NCBI GenBank assembly: GCA_048465415.1
Contig: DBFWLO010000014.1
Location: 62,001 to 126,000, forward strand
Length of the DNA stretch: 64,000 nucleotides
Source: Scatosoma sp048465415
GTDB lineage: Bacteria; Bacillota; Clostridia; Christensenellales; Borkfalkiaceae
Direction of reading: 5' to 3'
Part shown: positions 40,582 through 49,460 of the stretch, in pieces
Numbering within the stretch: the stretch's first letter is position 1
How the letters are laid out: each line of letters opens with the position of its first letter
Notes under the pieces: generated by a model
What the model saw: only the letters and a program-made list of their open reading frames with translations
The model's database searches: none
Told to the model about the DNA's origin: nothing
Program-made: the position numbers and the translations under genes

Positions 40582-41862
40582 TTACTTTCTCTTTTTCTTC
40601 CCGAGCAGGGCGACCGCCGCCACGAGCGCGACGCCGCCGAACGAGAGCCCCGCGATCGCCGAAGCGCATCCGCCGCCGCAACCCGAGCTTTCTTTCACCA
40701 AAAGAGTGAAGTCGACGCTGCCGCCGTCCGTCGTAACGGTGAATTTGTACGTTCCCGCTTTTGCCGCCAGATTTTTGATATATTCGCCGCTGAGCGTAAA
40801 CCGGCCGTTTTCATAGCTGAAATAGCCGCTCAAAACGGCGCGTTTGTCCCTGTCCACTTTGATAATCTCTTGTCCCTTCGTGTCCAAACCGATAACGACT
40901 GCCTCCCCGCTCCCCTTTTTAACGGTAACGGAGCTTGCGCCCGTGAGCGCGGGTGCATTCTCCGAAGCGGACGAACCGGAAGACGTTCCGCTCTCGTCGC
41001 CCGGATCTTCCGAGGAACCGGGATCGGGCGGATCGATAGAGCCGTCGGGCGCCGTCGTATCGTTGTTCGTCATGCGGAAATCATCGATATACACTTTCGC
41101 AACACAGCCGACAAAGCTGAGATAACCGTGTTTATTGGATGAAGTCTGTTTGATGTCGCAGCCACCGATATGCGAATCGTTGATATACATATCGAATTTG
41201 TTGTCGTTCGCCACCAGTTTATAGGTATACCATGCCGCATAAACGTCCTCGGAAGTAAAATTCTGCGGTTCCCCCGTCCTATCCTCGTTTTTAAAGCTGA
41301 CGCCTATCCCCGACTGTCCCAGGTTACGCTGTCCGTAAGGACTGACGGACGTCTGATTCCAGAATCTTGCCCCCATCATGACGTTGTTGCAACCGTTGAA
41401 ACGGGTGTCGGTGTCCTTGCGGCAAGCCGTTCCGAACCAACACGCGTTCTGTACGCCGTCCGCGAGACGGAATTTAAAGGAAAGCTCAAAGTTCTTCACC
41501 CGAATGAGTTTCGAGTTTTCGTCCTTAATCGTCATGTAGAAAAAGGATTCCGAATTGGGAATGCCATCGAAGAGCAAGACCTTGTTATTCGCATCGCTCG
41601 GATCCGTCGTCACTTGATAGCGGGTAGGCACGCAGGACTGATCCTCTTCCTCCGCGTTCGCCGCGTCGAGATATCCGTTTCCCCATTTCGCTTTCAACTG
41701 TTTGGGGTTATAATCCGCGTCCGCGGCGACTTTATAGGATTGAAAATCGTCAAAGAAATCAGGCCCGTCATATACGGTCTCTGCCGCGCGGGCTTTCACG
41801 AAAATCCCCGTCATTCCCACGGCGATAAACGCCGCGCACACCAACGATAAACATTTTTTCAT
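40582..41862 (-). CDS. Secreted LamG-like protein with GCG-type C-terminal tail
   Basis: The 426-residue protein has a signal peptide (MKKCLSLVCAAFIAVGMTG, cleavage near ARAAE). One beta-sandwich domain (about 35-260) has the look of concanavalin/LamG or DUF1080-type folds (FELSFKFRLADGVQNACWFG and DMYINDSHIGG). A Pro/Ser/Asp/Glu-rich linker follows, then an Ig-like domain (about 305-385). The end is SSGCGGGCASAIAGL, a hydrophobic helix, and GKKKRK. It is likely a surface-anchored glycan-binding protein. It lies 33 bp after the lipoprotein gene and 20 bp before the frameshifted gene. Confidence 0.75.
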   Translation of the reverse strand: MKKCLSLVCAAFIAVGMTGIFVKARAAETVYDGPDFFDDFQSYKVAADADYNPKQLKAKWGNGYLDAANAEEEDQSCVPTRYQVTTDPSDANNKVLLFDGIPNSESFFYMTIKDENSKLIRVKNFELSFKFRLADGVQNACWFGTACRKDTDTRFNGCNNVMMGARFWNQTSVSPYGQRNLGQSGIGVSFKNEDRTGEPQNFTSEDVYAAWYTYKLVANDNKFDMYINDSHIGGCDIKQTSSNKHGYLSFVGCVAKVYIDDFRMTNNDTTAPDGSIDPPDPGSSEDPGDESGTSSGSSASENAPALTGASSVTVKKGSGEAVVIGLDTKGQEIIKVDRDKRAVLSGYFSYENGRFTLSGEYIKNLAAKAGTYKFTVTTDGGSVDFTLLVKESSGCGGGCASAIAGLSFGGVALVAAVALLGKKKRK

Positions 41863-41895
41863 GCTGTTTTCCTCCGAAATTTTTATTATGATTCT

Positions 41896-43320
41896 TTATT
41901 CCAGTACGACTAACGCGCCGTTTCCCGCTTCGAGGGAAATATTCAGACTTTCACCCGTTTCCTCGCGCGTGACCGCGTCAACCGTGATCTTTGCCTTGAC
42001 CGTTTCCGAAAAACGCAAAGTCGCCGTACAATTCTTTGTCAAAGCGTTCGCGGCGATATAGAACGCGGTCTTTCCCCGAAAGTCGAAGCACCCGACGAGC
42101 GCGTCCCCGCCCGTCGCTTCCGTAAGGGAACGGAAGGAGGTTATTTTCGCCCCCGCGGGGATCTCGTCGGGAGAATTTCCGACCTGTATCACCCCCATAT
42201 TGGCGCTCTTCATCAGCACTTCGTCCACCGCCGCTATCTGCCTGTTCGCCCGCACTCCGTAATCATAGAGATACACCTTATTCCCCTCTTTATCGACGAA
42301 AGCGTTGTTGTTTCCGGGAATCTCGTAGGGCTGCCAATAATTGAAATATTGTATCCCCTTCGCCCCGCAGGCAAGGGCGGTATTGATCTGCCATAAAAGC
42401 TCCGACTCGGGCATTCTCCGCGTATTTTCCCCGTCGAAATACCCGATCTGGGCGAACGTCCAGAAGGGAATACCGACTTTCTCCACCCGCGTTTTCACGT
42501 CGTATATCTGTTGAAAGTAACCCCGCTGGAAGTCCGTGTTATTGCCGTTGAATGGATAGAAATCGAAACTGAACATCGGAGGCTTTACCCTCGCGAGATA
42601 GTCGTCGATATACTCCGTATAAGAAATTTTCCCGTTCTCACTCCCGCCGCCTGCGCCATTGATCAGCTGATTCTCGCTGGCGTAAGAGGGAAGCATATTG
42701 GCGTACATCAGTTTGTTTTTCGTGGCGGGCTGCTCTTTCCACACTTTTCCGAGCGCCGCCAACGAGGAAAACTGCTTCGTTCCCGGTTCGTCGACGATCA
42801 GGTTTCCGCCGTACGCCGGTTTTTTCATATATGCCTCAAAATATTCCAGCAGTTCCGGTTCCTGTCCCACCGCCAGTATTCTCGTATCCCGCACGAGATA
42901 AACGACGTTGCATTCCTCGCAGAAATCGAGCGCGTCGAGAACGACGGACGGCCTATCCTGCGCCTGTTCGTACAAGCCGTAAACGCTGTTGATGCCGCTT
43001 TGCGCAAGCACCGCGTAATTTTCGAGCGTAACGTGGTTCTCGGTATACGAGCCGTAGGGCGAGGGAGGCGCGCACCACGCCCCGATCGGCATGACGTCCC
43101 GGCCGAACTGAGGATAATAGACGTACGCGTACCCGCCCTTATTCTGCCACTCGTTTTCCTTTTCCTCTTCCGTCTGTCCCGACGACGACGGCGAAGAATG
43201 CGCCCCCGCCGAATCGGACACAGAATCGGCCGGGGAGTATCCCGACGAGGCGGGCAACCCGCACGCGGCGAAAGAGAAGGAAAGGAGAAGAGCGCAAGTC
43301 GCCGCCCTATATTTTTTCAT
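41896..43320 (-). CDS. Lipoprotein with glycoside-hydrolase-like barrel, paralogue A
   Basis: The 474-residue lipoprotein begins at ATG 43320 (MKKYRAATCALLLSFSFAACG, lipid-modified Cys20); an ATG 12 bp upstream overlaps the stop of the permease gene. A Ser-rich linker follows. The body has IGAWCAPP, GINSVYGLYEQA, LIVDEPGTKQF, MFSFDFYPFNG, PFWTFAQIG and GAKGIQYFNYWQPYE, which recur in order in the protein at 48046-49428. The pattern, with VDEPG at the acid/base strand and WxFAQ later, suggests a TIM-barrel glycosidase. I do not recognise the exact family. It is cell-surface and lies in the system 3 transport operon. Confidence 0.7.
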   Translation of the reverse strand: MKKYRAATCALLLSFSFAACGLPASSGYSPADSVSDSAGAHSSPSSSGQTEEEKENEWQNKGGYAYVYYPQFGRDVMPIGAWCAPPSPYGSYTENHVTLENYAVLAQSGINSVYGLYEQAQDRPSVVLDALDFCEECNVVYLVRDTRILAVGQEPELLEYFEAYMKKPAYGGNLIVDEPGTKQFSSLAALGKVWKEQPATKNKLMYANMLPSYASENQLINGAGGGSENGKISYTEYIDDYLARVKPPMFSFDFYPFNGNNTDFQRGYFQQIYDVKTRVEKVGIPFWTFAQIGYFDGENTRRMPESELLWQINTALACGAKGIQYFNYWQPYEIPGNNNAFVDKEGNKVYLYDYGVRANRQIAAVDEVLMKSANMGVIQVGNSPDEIPAGAKITSFRSLTEATGGDALVGCFDFRGKTAFYIAANALTKNCTATLRFSETVKAKITVDAVTREETGESLNISLEAGNGALVVLE

Positions 43321-43328
43321 TTTCTCAG

Positions 43329-44174
43329 TCATCCCTTCAAACCTCCCGCAACGGTATTTTCCATAATTGTTTTTTGGAAAGCGCTGAAAAGGACGAGAAC
43401 GGGAACGATCGAAATGAACATCGCGGCGAAAAGCTGCGGCCAATCGGACTCCGCCGACATCTTTTTCACGATCGATTGCAAACCTACCGCTACCGTCGGA
43501 TGCTGTCGAAGGAACATATACGGCGTAAAATAATCGTTCCAGTAATTGATCATGGAAATGATGCCGATCGCGACCAGCGAAGGCCACACCTGCGGCAGCA
43601 TAACGCTGAGAAAAATACGGAAATCGCCTGCGCCGTCCAGCATCGCAGCTTCGGCATAGCTCCAAGAAATGGTACGGAAAAAGCCGTAAATCATGATAAA
43701 ATTGAAACCGAACCCGCCGCTCGCCATAATGATAATTCCGATATAGGTATTATAAAGTCCCGTATCCACCATCAGTTTATAGGTCGCCGAAAGAGTACCC
43801 ACAGCGGGAATCAGCATCGTGGAGATCGCTACCGAGTAGAGGAAATTCCTGCCGCGGAACTTATATTTCGAGATTACGTAAGCGGAGAGCGTGGGTACAA
43901 ATACCGCGACGAACGTACACCCTATCACCAAGACAAGGCTGTTTCCGAACATTCCCACTAAATTGGTACGGCTCACTTCCAGGTTGAAAGCGTTGATATA
44001 ATTGTCGGGATAAAAATCCTTCGTCAGCCCGAACGGATCGGCAAAAAAGCCCCTGCTGTCCTTGAAAGAATTGATCAGAACCCATACGAGCGGATACAGC
44101 AAACTGATCGCGTATAATAAGAACACCGCGAACGTGATCCACAATGCTATTTTTTCCGTTTTCGATCGTTTCAT
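43329..44174 (-). CDS. Carbohydrate ABC transporter permease, MalG type (system 3)
   Basis: The 281-residue inner-membrane protein has six transmembrane segments. The N-terminal ALWITFAVFLLYAISLLYPL and an EAA loop WSYAEAAMLDGAGDFRIFLSVMLP are typical for MalG. Its stop overlaps a possible start of paralogue A (ATGA). It pairs with the MalF-type permease at 46978-47934, from which it is separated by the 2.6-kb surface protein gene, an unusual spacing. Confidence 0.92.
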   Translation of the reverse strand: MKRSKTEKIALWITFAVFLLYAISLLYPLVWVLINSFKDSRGFFADPFGLTKDFYPDNYINAFNLEVSRTNLVGMFGNSLVLVIGCTFVAVFVPTLSAYVISKYKFRGRNFLYSVAISTMLIPAVGTLSATYKLMVDTGLYNTYIGIIIMASGGFGFNFIMIYGFFRTISWSYAEAAMLDGAGDFRIFLSVMLPQVWPSLVAIGIISMINYWNDYFTPYMFLRQHPTVAVGLQSIVKKMSAESDWPQLFAAMFISIVPVLVLFSAFQKTIMENTVAGGLKG

Positions 44175-44274
44175 CGTTTACTCCTTTCCCCCCGGAATAT
44201 CCCGTCCCGCTTTTCCGACGAGACGGAACATTCCGTTTACTTTCGGCACATCGGGCGCAACCGCCCGGCCGAAA

Positions 44275-46908
44275 TCAGTCTTTTTTCTTCTTGCCCAGCG
44301 CTATCGCAGCGCCGAGCGCCGCCAGCGAGAACACCGCTCCTAAGCCCGCGACGGAGCCGCAGCCGGATTTTACTTTTACGGACGAAGTCCCCGTATCGAC
44401 GGGCTGTTTCGCCGCCACCGTCACGTCAAAGCTCTTTTCAAACGCGCCGAACTTTATCTTGATCGCATACGTGCCGGCCGTATTTTTTAAATACGCCGAC
44501 TTATCCACCGCGTAACCCTCCGCGCCTTCGGTAAGAGTCACTTTTTCGCCGTTTTCGTAAACGACTCTCACGACCATGCCCGTCAAATCGAGCTCTTCGC
44601 CGTTCGCGTAGCTCAGCTTCGTCGGAGCGGCCACCTCGATCCCCGTCGCTGCGGGCGCTTTTACGGTAATTTCTATCGTCCCGTTCAAAGTATATTTGGA
44701 AGCGTCGCCGACCGGGGCGTAGCCGAGCAGATCCCAATCGTCGATAGCCGCCGTATAATTGACAACGATCTTATCCTGCGGTTCGGTCGCGGGCGCGGTA
44801 TAGAAATAGGTGCCGTCCTCGTTCATCGTGAACCCTTCGACCGCTGCGGCAAGCGCGAATTTCGCCGTCTTGTTCTTCATGTCGCCGAGTTCGATCGCTC
44901 CCGTTTTCGATTCTAAGGTAAAGAGGGAAATTTCCGTTTTTTCCACCGTTTTCCGCGTCAGAGTATAATCCGCAACGTCGTCCGTGTTCACGATTCTCGC
45001 ATTGTCTATGGAAAAATTTCCGCCCCGCGTGCACTGCACCGAAATATGTCCCAGCGTGTCTTGATCGTACAAGGTTACTTCGCCGAGCTTCTTATCCCCG
45101 TTCGCTTCTTTAAGGTACCAACTGAAACAGACGGTACCGTCGCGCGCTTCTAACCGTACGCTCACCGTCTTTCCCGAATAATCGGCGTTGAAAATGTTTT
45201 CCGCAGTCGTCAGCCATTTACGGGTACTGCCGTCCGGATAGGTCGTATTGAGAAGATCGAGAAGGCTATTTGAAAAATAGAGCATCGGCTGACTTCCGAA
45301 CATCGTAGTTTTTTCGGGTGCGCCGTAAACGACGCCGAGCCAGGTAGATACGGGGCGGATAATATTTCCTTCCTCGTCCTCTTCGCCCTCCCGTTCTAAA
45401 TATGTAATATCGAAGGTAAAGACAAAATTCTGATATTCGTTTGCGGAAGCGAGCATACTCCCGTCCTGCGCGTTCCTAAATTCAAGCGCGCCGTCCCGGA
45501 CGGAAACTCCCGAATTTGCATAATCGGGCATACCCGACGAACCCACGTACCAATCTTCCTCGTTTATCGCGGAGGAAAAATCGGCAGCGACCGATACGCC
45601 GCCTTTGTGTTCGTAACCGCTCGCGGCGGTCAGAATCACGTTGTCCAGTTTTACCGAAACCGCACCGGCGGTAACGTCCAGCGAAAACACACCCGCAAAG
45701 GAGTCCACCTTTGCAAAGACCGTAACGCCGTTATAGACGATCTCTAAATTCTTATTTCCGAAGCCTGTTACCCTGACCTCGCCGTCAGAGAGAGAAACTT
45801 CCTTTTCGGCGGCTACGGCATCGCCGTTCCACACCGCCAGATAATATTTCTCCTCTTTTTTATAAACGCCCGCCGCCGCGCCGCCGAACGACAGTTTCGC
45901 CGTCGCCGTTCTCAGCCCTTTCGTATCGAGTTTTGCACTCAGCGAAAACGTTTTCTCAATCCGCGCGTCCGCCTCGGGAACGCTCTTTTTGGAAACGAGA
46001 CTGCCCGCCGCCGTCGCCACTTCCACGCAATTATTCTTGGTTATCCACCCACCGACGTTCCGATCTTTCTGCGTACTTACAAACAGATCGCTCAACCCGT
46101 CCTCGGTAGGCGCGGAGTCGTCTACCGTCCACGTGATTCCTGTGGCGGGAGCGGCGACCCAACGTCCGGGATACCCCGTTCCCTCTTCCTTTTTCGAAGA
46201 AAGGCTTTCGGCAAAAGTGCCCGCTTTAAAATAATTCATCTCACTGACAACGTGCGCCGTGGCAACGGGACCGATAAAGGAAAGCCCGAGGTAACCGCTT
46301 CTCTCTTTCATCTCCGCCGTCGCATCGGACGCCTTTACATAAGCGACAAGCCCCGTATTTTGGTATATCTCCTGCGATCCGTCGGGATGAATATAAATTT
46401 GTACTTTTCCCTTTCTCTCCCACGCGATCCAAAGAGTTTCGTTTTTTGCCGCGTCATAAGTGGGAAACGTGCACGAAGTTCCGTAAAATAATCTGCTTGC
46501 CCCGTAAAAATTAAAACCTTTCGTTTGTGCCGCCGCGTTGAGATCTGTGGTTGCCGAACCGTAGGTAATCGACCAGAAGCCGCCCTCCACATCGATCGAT
46601 TCCAGATCGAACTCGATCAAAAGACAGTCGGTATCGGCCACCGTGACCTTATCCTTTGTGGAGATCGACTGCCCGTGATACAGATCGTAGGCAAGCACGT
46701 TTTTTGTCGTCGCGCTGAAAGACGCGCCGCTCTCTTCCGCGATCGGATTCCACTTGTCCGTATCGAGAACAGAGGCCGCTTCAAAGTCGTCGTCAATCAA
46801 CAAGTCGTAGCCGGTGGACGCGGAAACGGGTATCGAACTTATCCCCGCTGCCGCCGCCAGCATTGCCATTGCGCTCGCCATAGAAATCAGCAATTTTTTT
46901 CTCATCAT
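44275..46908 (-). CDS. Large secreted LamG/Ig-like surface protein with GCG-type C-terminal tail
   Basis: The 877-residue protein has a signal peptide (MMRKKLLISMASAMAMLAAA). Three LamG/concanavalin-like segments are suggested by blocks that open DDFEAASVLDTDKW, FAGVFSLDVTAG and ADFSSAINEEDWY. A Gly-rich or Ig-like region follows, with AKLSFGGAAAG repeats. Near the C-terminus are two bacterial Ig-like domains (ITVKAPAATGIEVAAPTKL, AKQPVDTGTSSVK). The end is SGCGSVAGLG, a hydrophobic segment, GKKKKD. Likely a glycan-binding protein attached to the surface. The gene splits the two permease genes of system 3. Confidence 0.75.
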   Translation of the reverse strand: MMRKKLLISMASAMAMLAAAAGISSIPVSASTGYDLLIDDDFEAASVLDTDKWNPIAEESGASFSATTKNVLAYDLYHGQSISTKDKVTVADTDCLLIEFDLESIDVEGGFWSITYGSATTDLNAAAQTKGFNFYGASRLFYGTSCTFPTYDAAKNETLWIAWERKGKVQIYIHPDGSQEIYQNTGLVAYVKASDATAEMKERSGYLGLSFIGPVATAHVVSEMNYFKAGTFAESLSSKKEEGTGYPGRWVAAPATGITWTVDDSAPTEDGLSDLFVSTQKDRNVGGWITKNNCVEVATAAGSLVSKKSVPEADARIEKTFSLSAKLDTKGLRTATAKLSFGGAAAGVYKKEEKYYLAVWNGDAVAAEKEVSLSDGEVRVTGFGNKNLEIVYNGVTVFAKVDSFAGVFSLDVTAGAVSVKLDNVILTAASGYEHKGGVSVAADFSSAINEEDWYVGSSGMPDYANSGVSVRDGALEFRNAQDGSMLASANEYQNFVFTFDITYLEREGEEDEEGNIIRPVSTWLGVVYGAPEKTTMFGSQPMLYFSNSLLDLLNTTYPDGSTRKWLTTAENIFNADYSGKTVSVRLEARDGTVCFSWYLKEANGDKKLGEVTLYDQDTLGHISVQCTRGGNFSIDNARIVNTDDVADYTLTRKTVEKTEISLFTLESKTGAIELGDMKNKTAKFALAAAVEGFTMNEDGTYFYTAPATEPQDKIVVNYTAAIDDWDLLGYAPVGDASKYTLNGTIEITVKAPAATGIEVAAPTKLSYANGEELDLTGMVVRVVYENGEKVTLTEGAEGYAVDKSAYLKNTAGTYAIKIKFGAFEKSFDVTVAAKQPVDTGTSSVKVKSGCGSVAGLGAVFSLAALGAAIALGKKKKD

Positions 46909-46977
46909 TTTACTCCCTGCAATTTATTTCCCCCGAGGGGGATATTCTTAAAGTTATTTTCCCCGCGCCGCCGACCG

Positions 46978-47934
46978 TCAAAATTCGACTTGCGGCGTAA
47001 GCTTTTCCATTCCCCATTTGATCAACTGGATTAAAGGAATACCGATAACGCTGAATACGATACCCGCCGTCGCCGCTTCGTACAGCTTATTGTTATTCAC
47101 ATATTCCACGACGTAATAGGCGATCGTGAAAGTGGAATTGTTCGGTCCGCCCGAAGTCAGCAGCATGGGCTGCAAATACAGCGTGAACATGACCATCGAG
47201 CCCGTGATGAACAGCGTGGAAATCGTCGGAAAAATCAACGGCACGACGACCTGACACATTTCTCGGAACATTCCTATCCCATCTATCTTGCCCGCCTCGA
47301 TCACTTCGGCCGGAACCCGCGAAATCGCGCCCGAGAGCAACAGTACGTTGTAGCCGATGCCCGCCCAAAGACAATACACAAAAATCATTCCCTGGCTGAG
47401 TCCCTTGGTGCCGAAATAGCCGTTCGGCGGCACCAGCGAGGACAGCCCTACATTTTGCAGTATGCGCACGACGGGACCGAAGGACGAGTTGAACATAAAC
47501 TGAAAACACATGGTCAAGACGACGATCGAAATAATATTCGGCAAAAAGAAGATCACGCGGAACACTTGATGCCCGAACACTTTTTTGAAAAACAGATACG
47601 CGCAGACGATGGACAGCGGCAAAAGGATAAAGTTATTGAAAATAAGAAACAGAACGGAATTTACGATCGCGTACTTAATCGCCTGCGAGCCCGATTTCGT
47701 CAGTTCGCTGAAAAAATACGCGTAATTGTCCCATCCTGCCCAGATCTCTTTTCCCTGTTTGAAGGAAAAACTCTGAAAGGAAATGAGAAAGGTATTGAAA
47801 TTGATGTATACCCAGAAGACAAGAAAATGTATGATGGGATAAGCGAGCATCAGTCCGATAAACAACCTACGATGCTTGGTGATACCGTTTATTCTCTTTT
47901 TTTTTCGGAAATTTGCACGCTCTTCATGTGCCAT
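46978..47934 (-). CDS. Carbohydrate ABC transporter permease, MalF type (system 3)
   Basis: The product is 318 residues from ATG 47934, preceded by AAGGAGTGGCT; a GTG 6 bp upstream is too close to the ribosome site. The first segment is RLFIGLMLAYPIIHFLVFWVY, and the EAA loop is VIEAGKIDGIGMFREMCQVVVP. Six transmembrane segments are visible. It follows paralogue B in the operon and partners the MalG-type permease. Confidence 0.92.
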   Translation of the reverse strand: MAHEERANFRKKKRINGITKHRRLFIGLMLAYPIIHFLVFWVYINFNTFLISFQSFSFKQGKEIWAGWDNYAYFFSELTKSGSQAIKYAIVNSVLFLIFNNFILLPLSIVCAYLFFKKVFGHQVFRVIFFLPNIISIVVLTMCFQFMFNSSFGPVVRILQNVGLSSLVPPNGYFGTKGLSQGMIFVYCLWAGIGYNVLLLSGAISRVPAEVIEAGKIDGIGMFREMCQVVVPLIFPTISTLFITGSMVMFTLYLQPMLLTSGGPNNSTFTIAYYVVEYVNNNKLYEAATAGIVFSVIGIPLIQLIKWGMEKLTPQVEF

Positions 47935-48045
47935 AGCCACTCCTTCCCCGTTTTTTCGCCCCCATCGACAAAGTCGGCAAAACGGACTGAAACTTATTTT
48001 TTCCGCATTCGTCGTAAAGCGAAGCGTTCCGGTAAATCATGCGCA

Positions 48046-49428
48046 TCATTGAAGAGGAATGACGAACGTTCCGTCGCCCGGTTCCAACGTGAGCGTAAGT
48101 TTGCCGTCTTTCGCCTCTGCCTCCGTACGCGTCCCCTTATTGTATAATACCGCCTTATTCGTGCCTTTGAGGACGATCTCCGCCGTACAGGTCTTATCGA
48201 GCGCGGGATCACAGAAATTGACGACCATGAATCCGTCGTTATCGAAGGAGTCCTTGAAAGTTCCTATCAGCATATCCTCGCTGGCGTTCACGCTCTTGAT
48301 CCGTTCGTGCGAAGCGAGTGCCGAGCCCAATAAGCTGAAACATTTATTTTTCGTATTCCCCCTGCCGAGGACCGGATAAGTCCCTTGCCATTCATAGTTA
48401 AGATACACATGGTCGATCGCGAGGATCTCGCGGTTGACCGTCTGCGCCGCATAATAGATAGGCGTTTTTTCTCCGTTTGCCGTGACCATCGCCGATTTTG
48501 CCAGGGGAAGGCTCGACTCCGAGGGAGTCCAATAACAGAAATACTGGTAGCCTTTGATCCCATACGCCATGCTGCAAAGGATCTGATAACGGATATCCTG
48601 CAAATCGGGCGTGCGGGTGGTGTTGTCATAGCTCTGCGCCTGAATGAAACACCAGAGCGGCACGCCTGCCCTCCTGGCTTCCTCGGCGCATATTTCAAGA
48701 TTCACGAGGAAAGAGGACTGTATGGACGGCTCGCCCCAGCCGTCGATCAGCATGGGATAATTATCGAAAGACAACATATCCATTCCGGTTTCGTTCAGAT
48801 AACGGCGGATATAGTCCTCGCGATAGTTCTCCCCATCTCCGAGCCCGAGGATGCCGGCCGTCTGCACGATGGGATTGAGATTGACATAACATTGCTTATC
48901 GGGCAGAAATTTATCCCATCCCGCTTTTATTTCTTTGATCTCCGCGAATTTTGAAGTTCCCGGTTCGTCGACGATCAGCGCGCCCTTGAAGGAGGAATAA
49001 CCGAGGTATTTCCCGAATACGGAACGGAAGGTCTCCTCGTCCTGTTCGATCAGCGCCGCGCCCGCGGAAAAATCCCTTAGATAAAATCCGATGCCCGCCT
49101 TTTCCGCATATTCCAACGCCCGTTCGTTGGCAGTCTTGCCGTTTTTCGCAATCCCCCACGGCTCATACAAGCCGTAAATGGTATTGATTCCGCTTGCGGC
49201 GACGTCGTTATACTGCTCCTGCGTGCAATAATCCGCAGCCGTTTCCGACGAAGCGGGCGGAGGAGCAACCCACGCGCCCACGTGCATTTTCAAAACAGCT
49301 TCCGAACTGCTGTAATCGGGTTCGACGCTCGCATAAGCGGCGGGATTCTTCTTACAGCCCGTACCGCACAGCGCCAGCACCGTCGAAAGAGCCACCGCCG
49401 CGGCGACGGTCGTTTTTGTCTTTTTCAT
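48046..49428 (-). CDS. Lipoprotein with glycoside-hydrolase-like barrel, paralogue B
   Basis: The 460-residue lipoprotein (lipobox LCGTGC, Cys25) shares a series of blocks with the protein at 41896-43320: MHVGAWVAPP, GINTIYGLYEPW, LIVDEPGTSKF, MLSFDNYPM, PLWCFIQAQS, GIKGYQYFCYWTPS and a C-terminal beta domain with EAKDGKLTLTLEPGDGTFVIPL. It is presumably a TIM-barrel glycosidase at the membrane surface. It lies between the binding-protein and MalF-type genes, second in the operon. Duplication with divergence is inferred. Confidence 0.7.
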   Translation of the reverse strand: MKKTKTTVAAAVALSTVLALCGTGCKKNPAAYASVEPDYSSSEAVLKMHVGAWVAPPPASSETAADYCTQEQYNDVAASGINTIYGLYEPWGIAKNGKTANERALEYAEKAGIGFYLRDFSAGAALIEQDEETFRSVFGKYLGYSSFKGALIVDEPGTSKFAEIKEIKAGWDKFLPDKQCYVNLNPIVQTAGILGLGDGENYREDYIRRYLNETGMDMLSFDNYPMLIDGWGEPSIQSSFLVNLEICAEEARRAGVPLWCFIQAQSYDNTTRTPDLQDIRYQILCSMAYGIKGYQYFCYWTPSESSLPLAKSAMVTANGEKTPIYYAAQTVNREILAIDHVYLNYEWQGTYPVLGRGNTKNKCFSLLGSALASHERIKSVNASEDMLIGTFKDSFDNDGFMVVNFCDPALDKTCTAEIVLKGTNKAVLYNKGTRTEAEAKDGKLTLTLEPGDGTFVIPLQ

Positions 49429-49460
49429 GTTTTCTCCTTATCATAAATCATCGATAGTGT

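Noticed and set aside
38647..40681. Two separate overlapping genes instead of one broken gene at the DUF4838 locus
   Set aside because: The N-terminal half ends in nonsense sequence after the duplication and the C-terminal half has no ribosome site at its first ATG. Removal of one 4-bp copy restores a continuous domain sequence.
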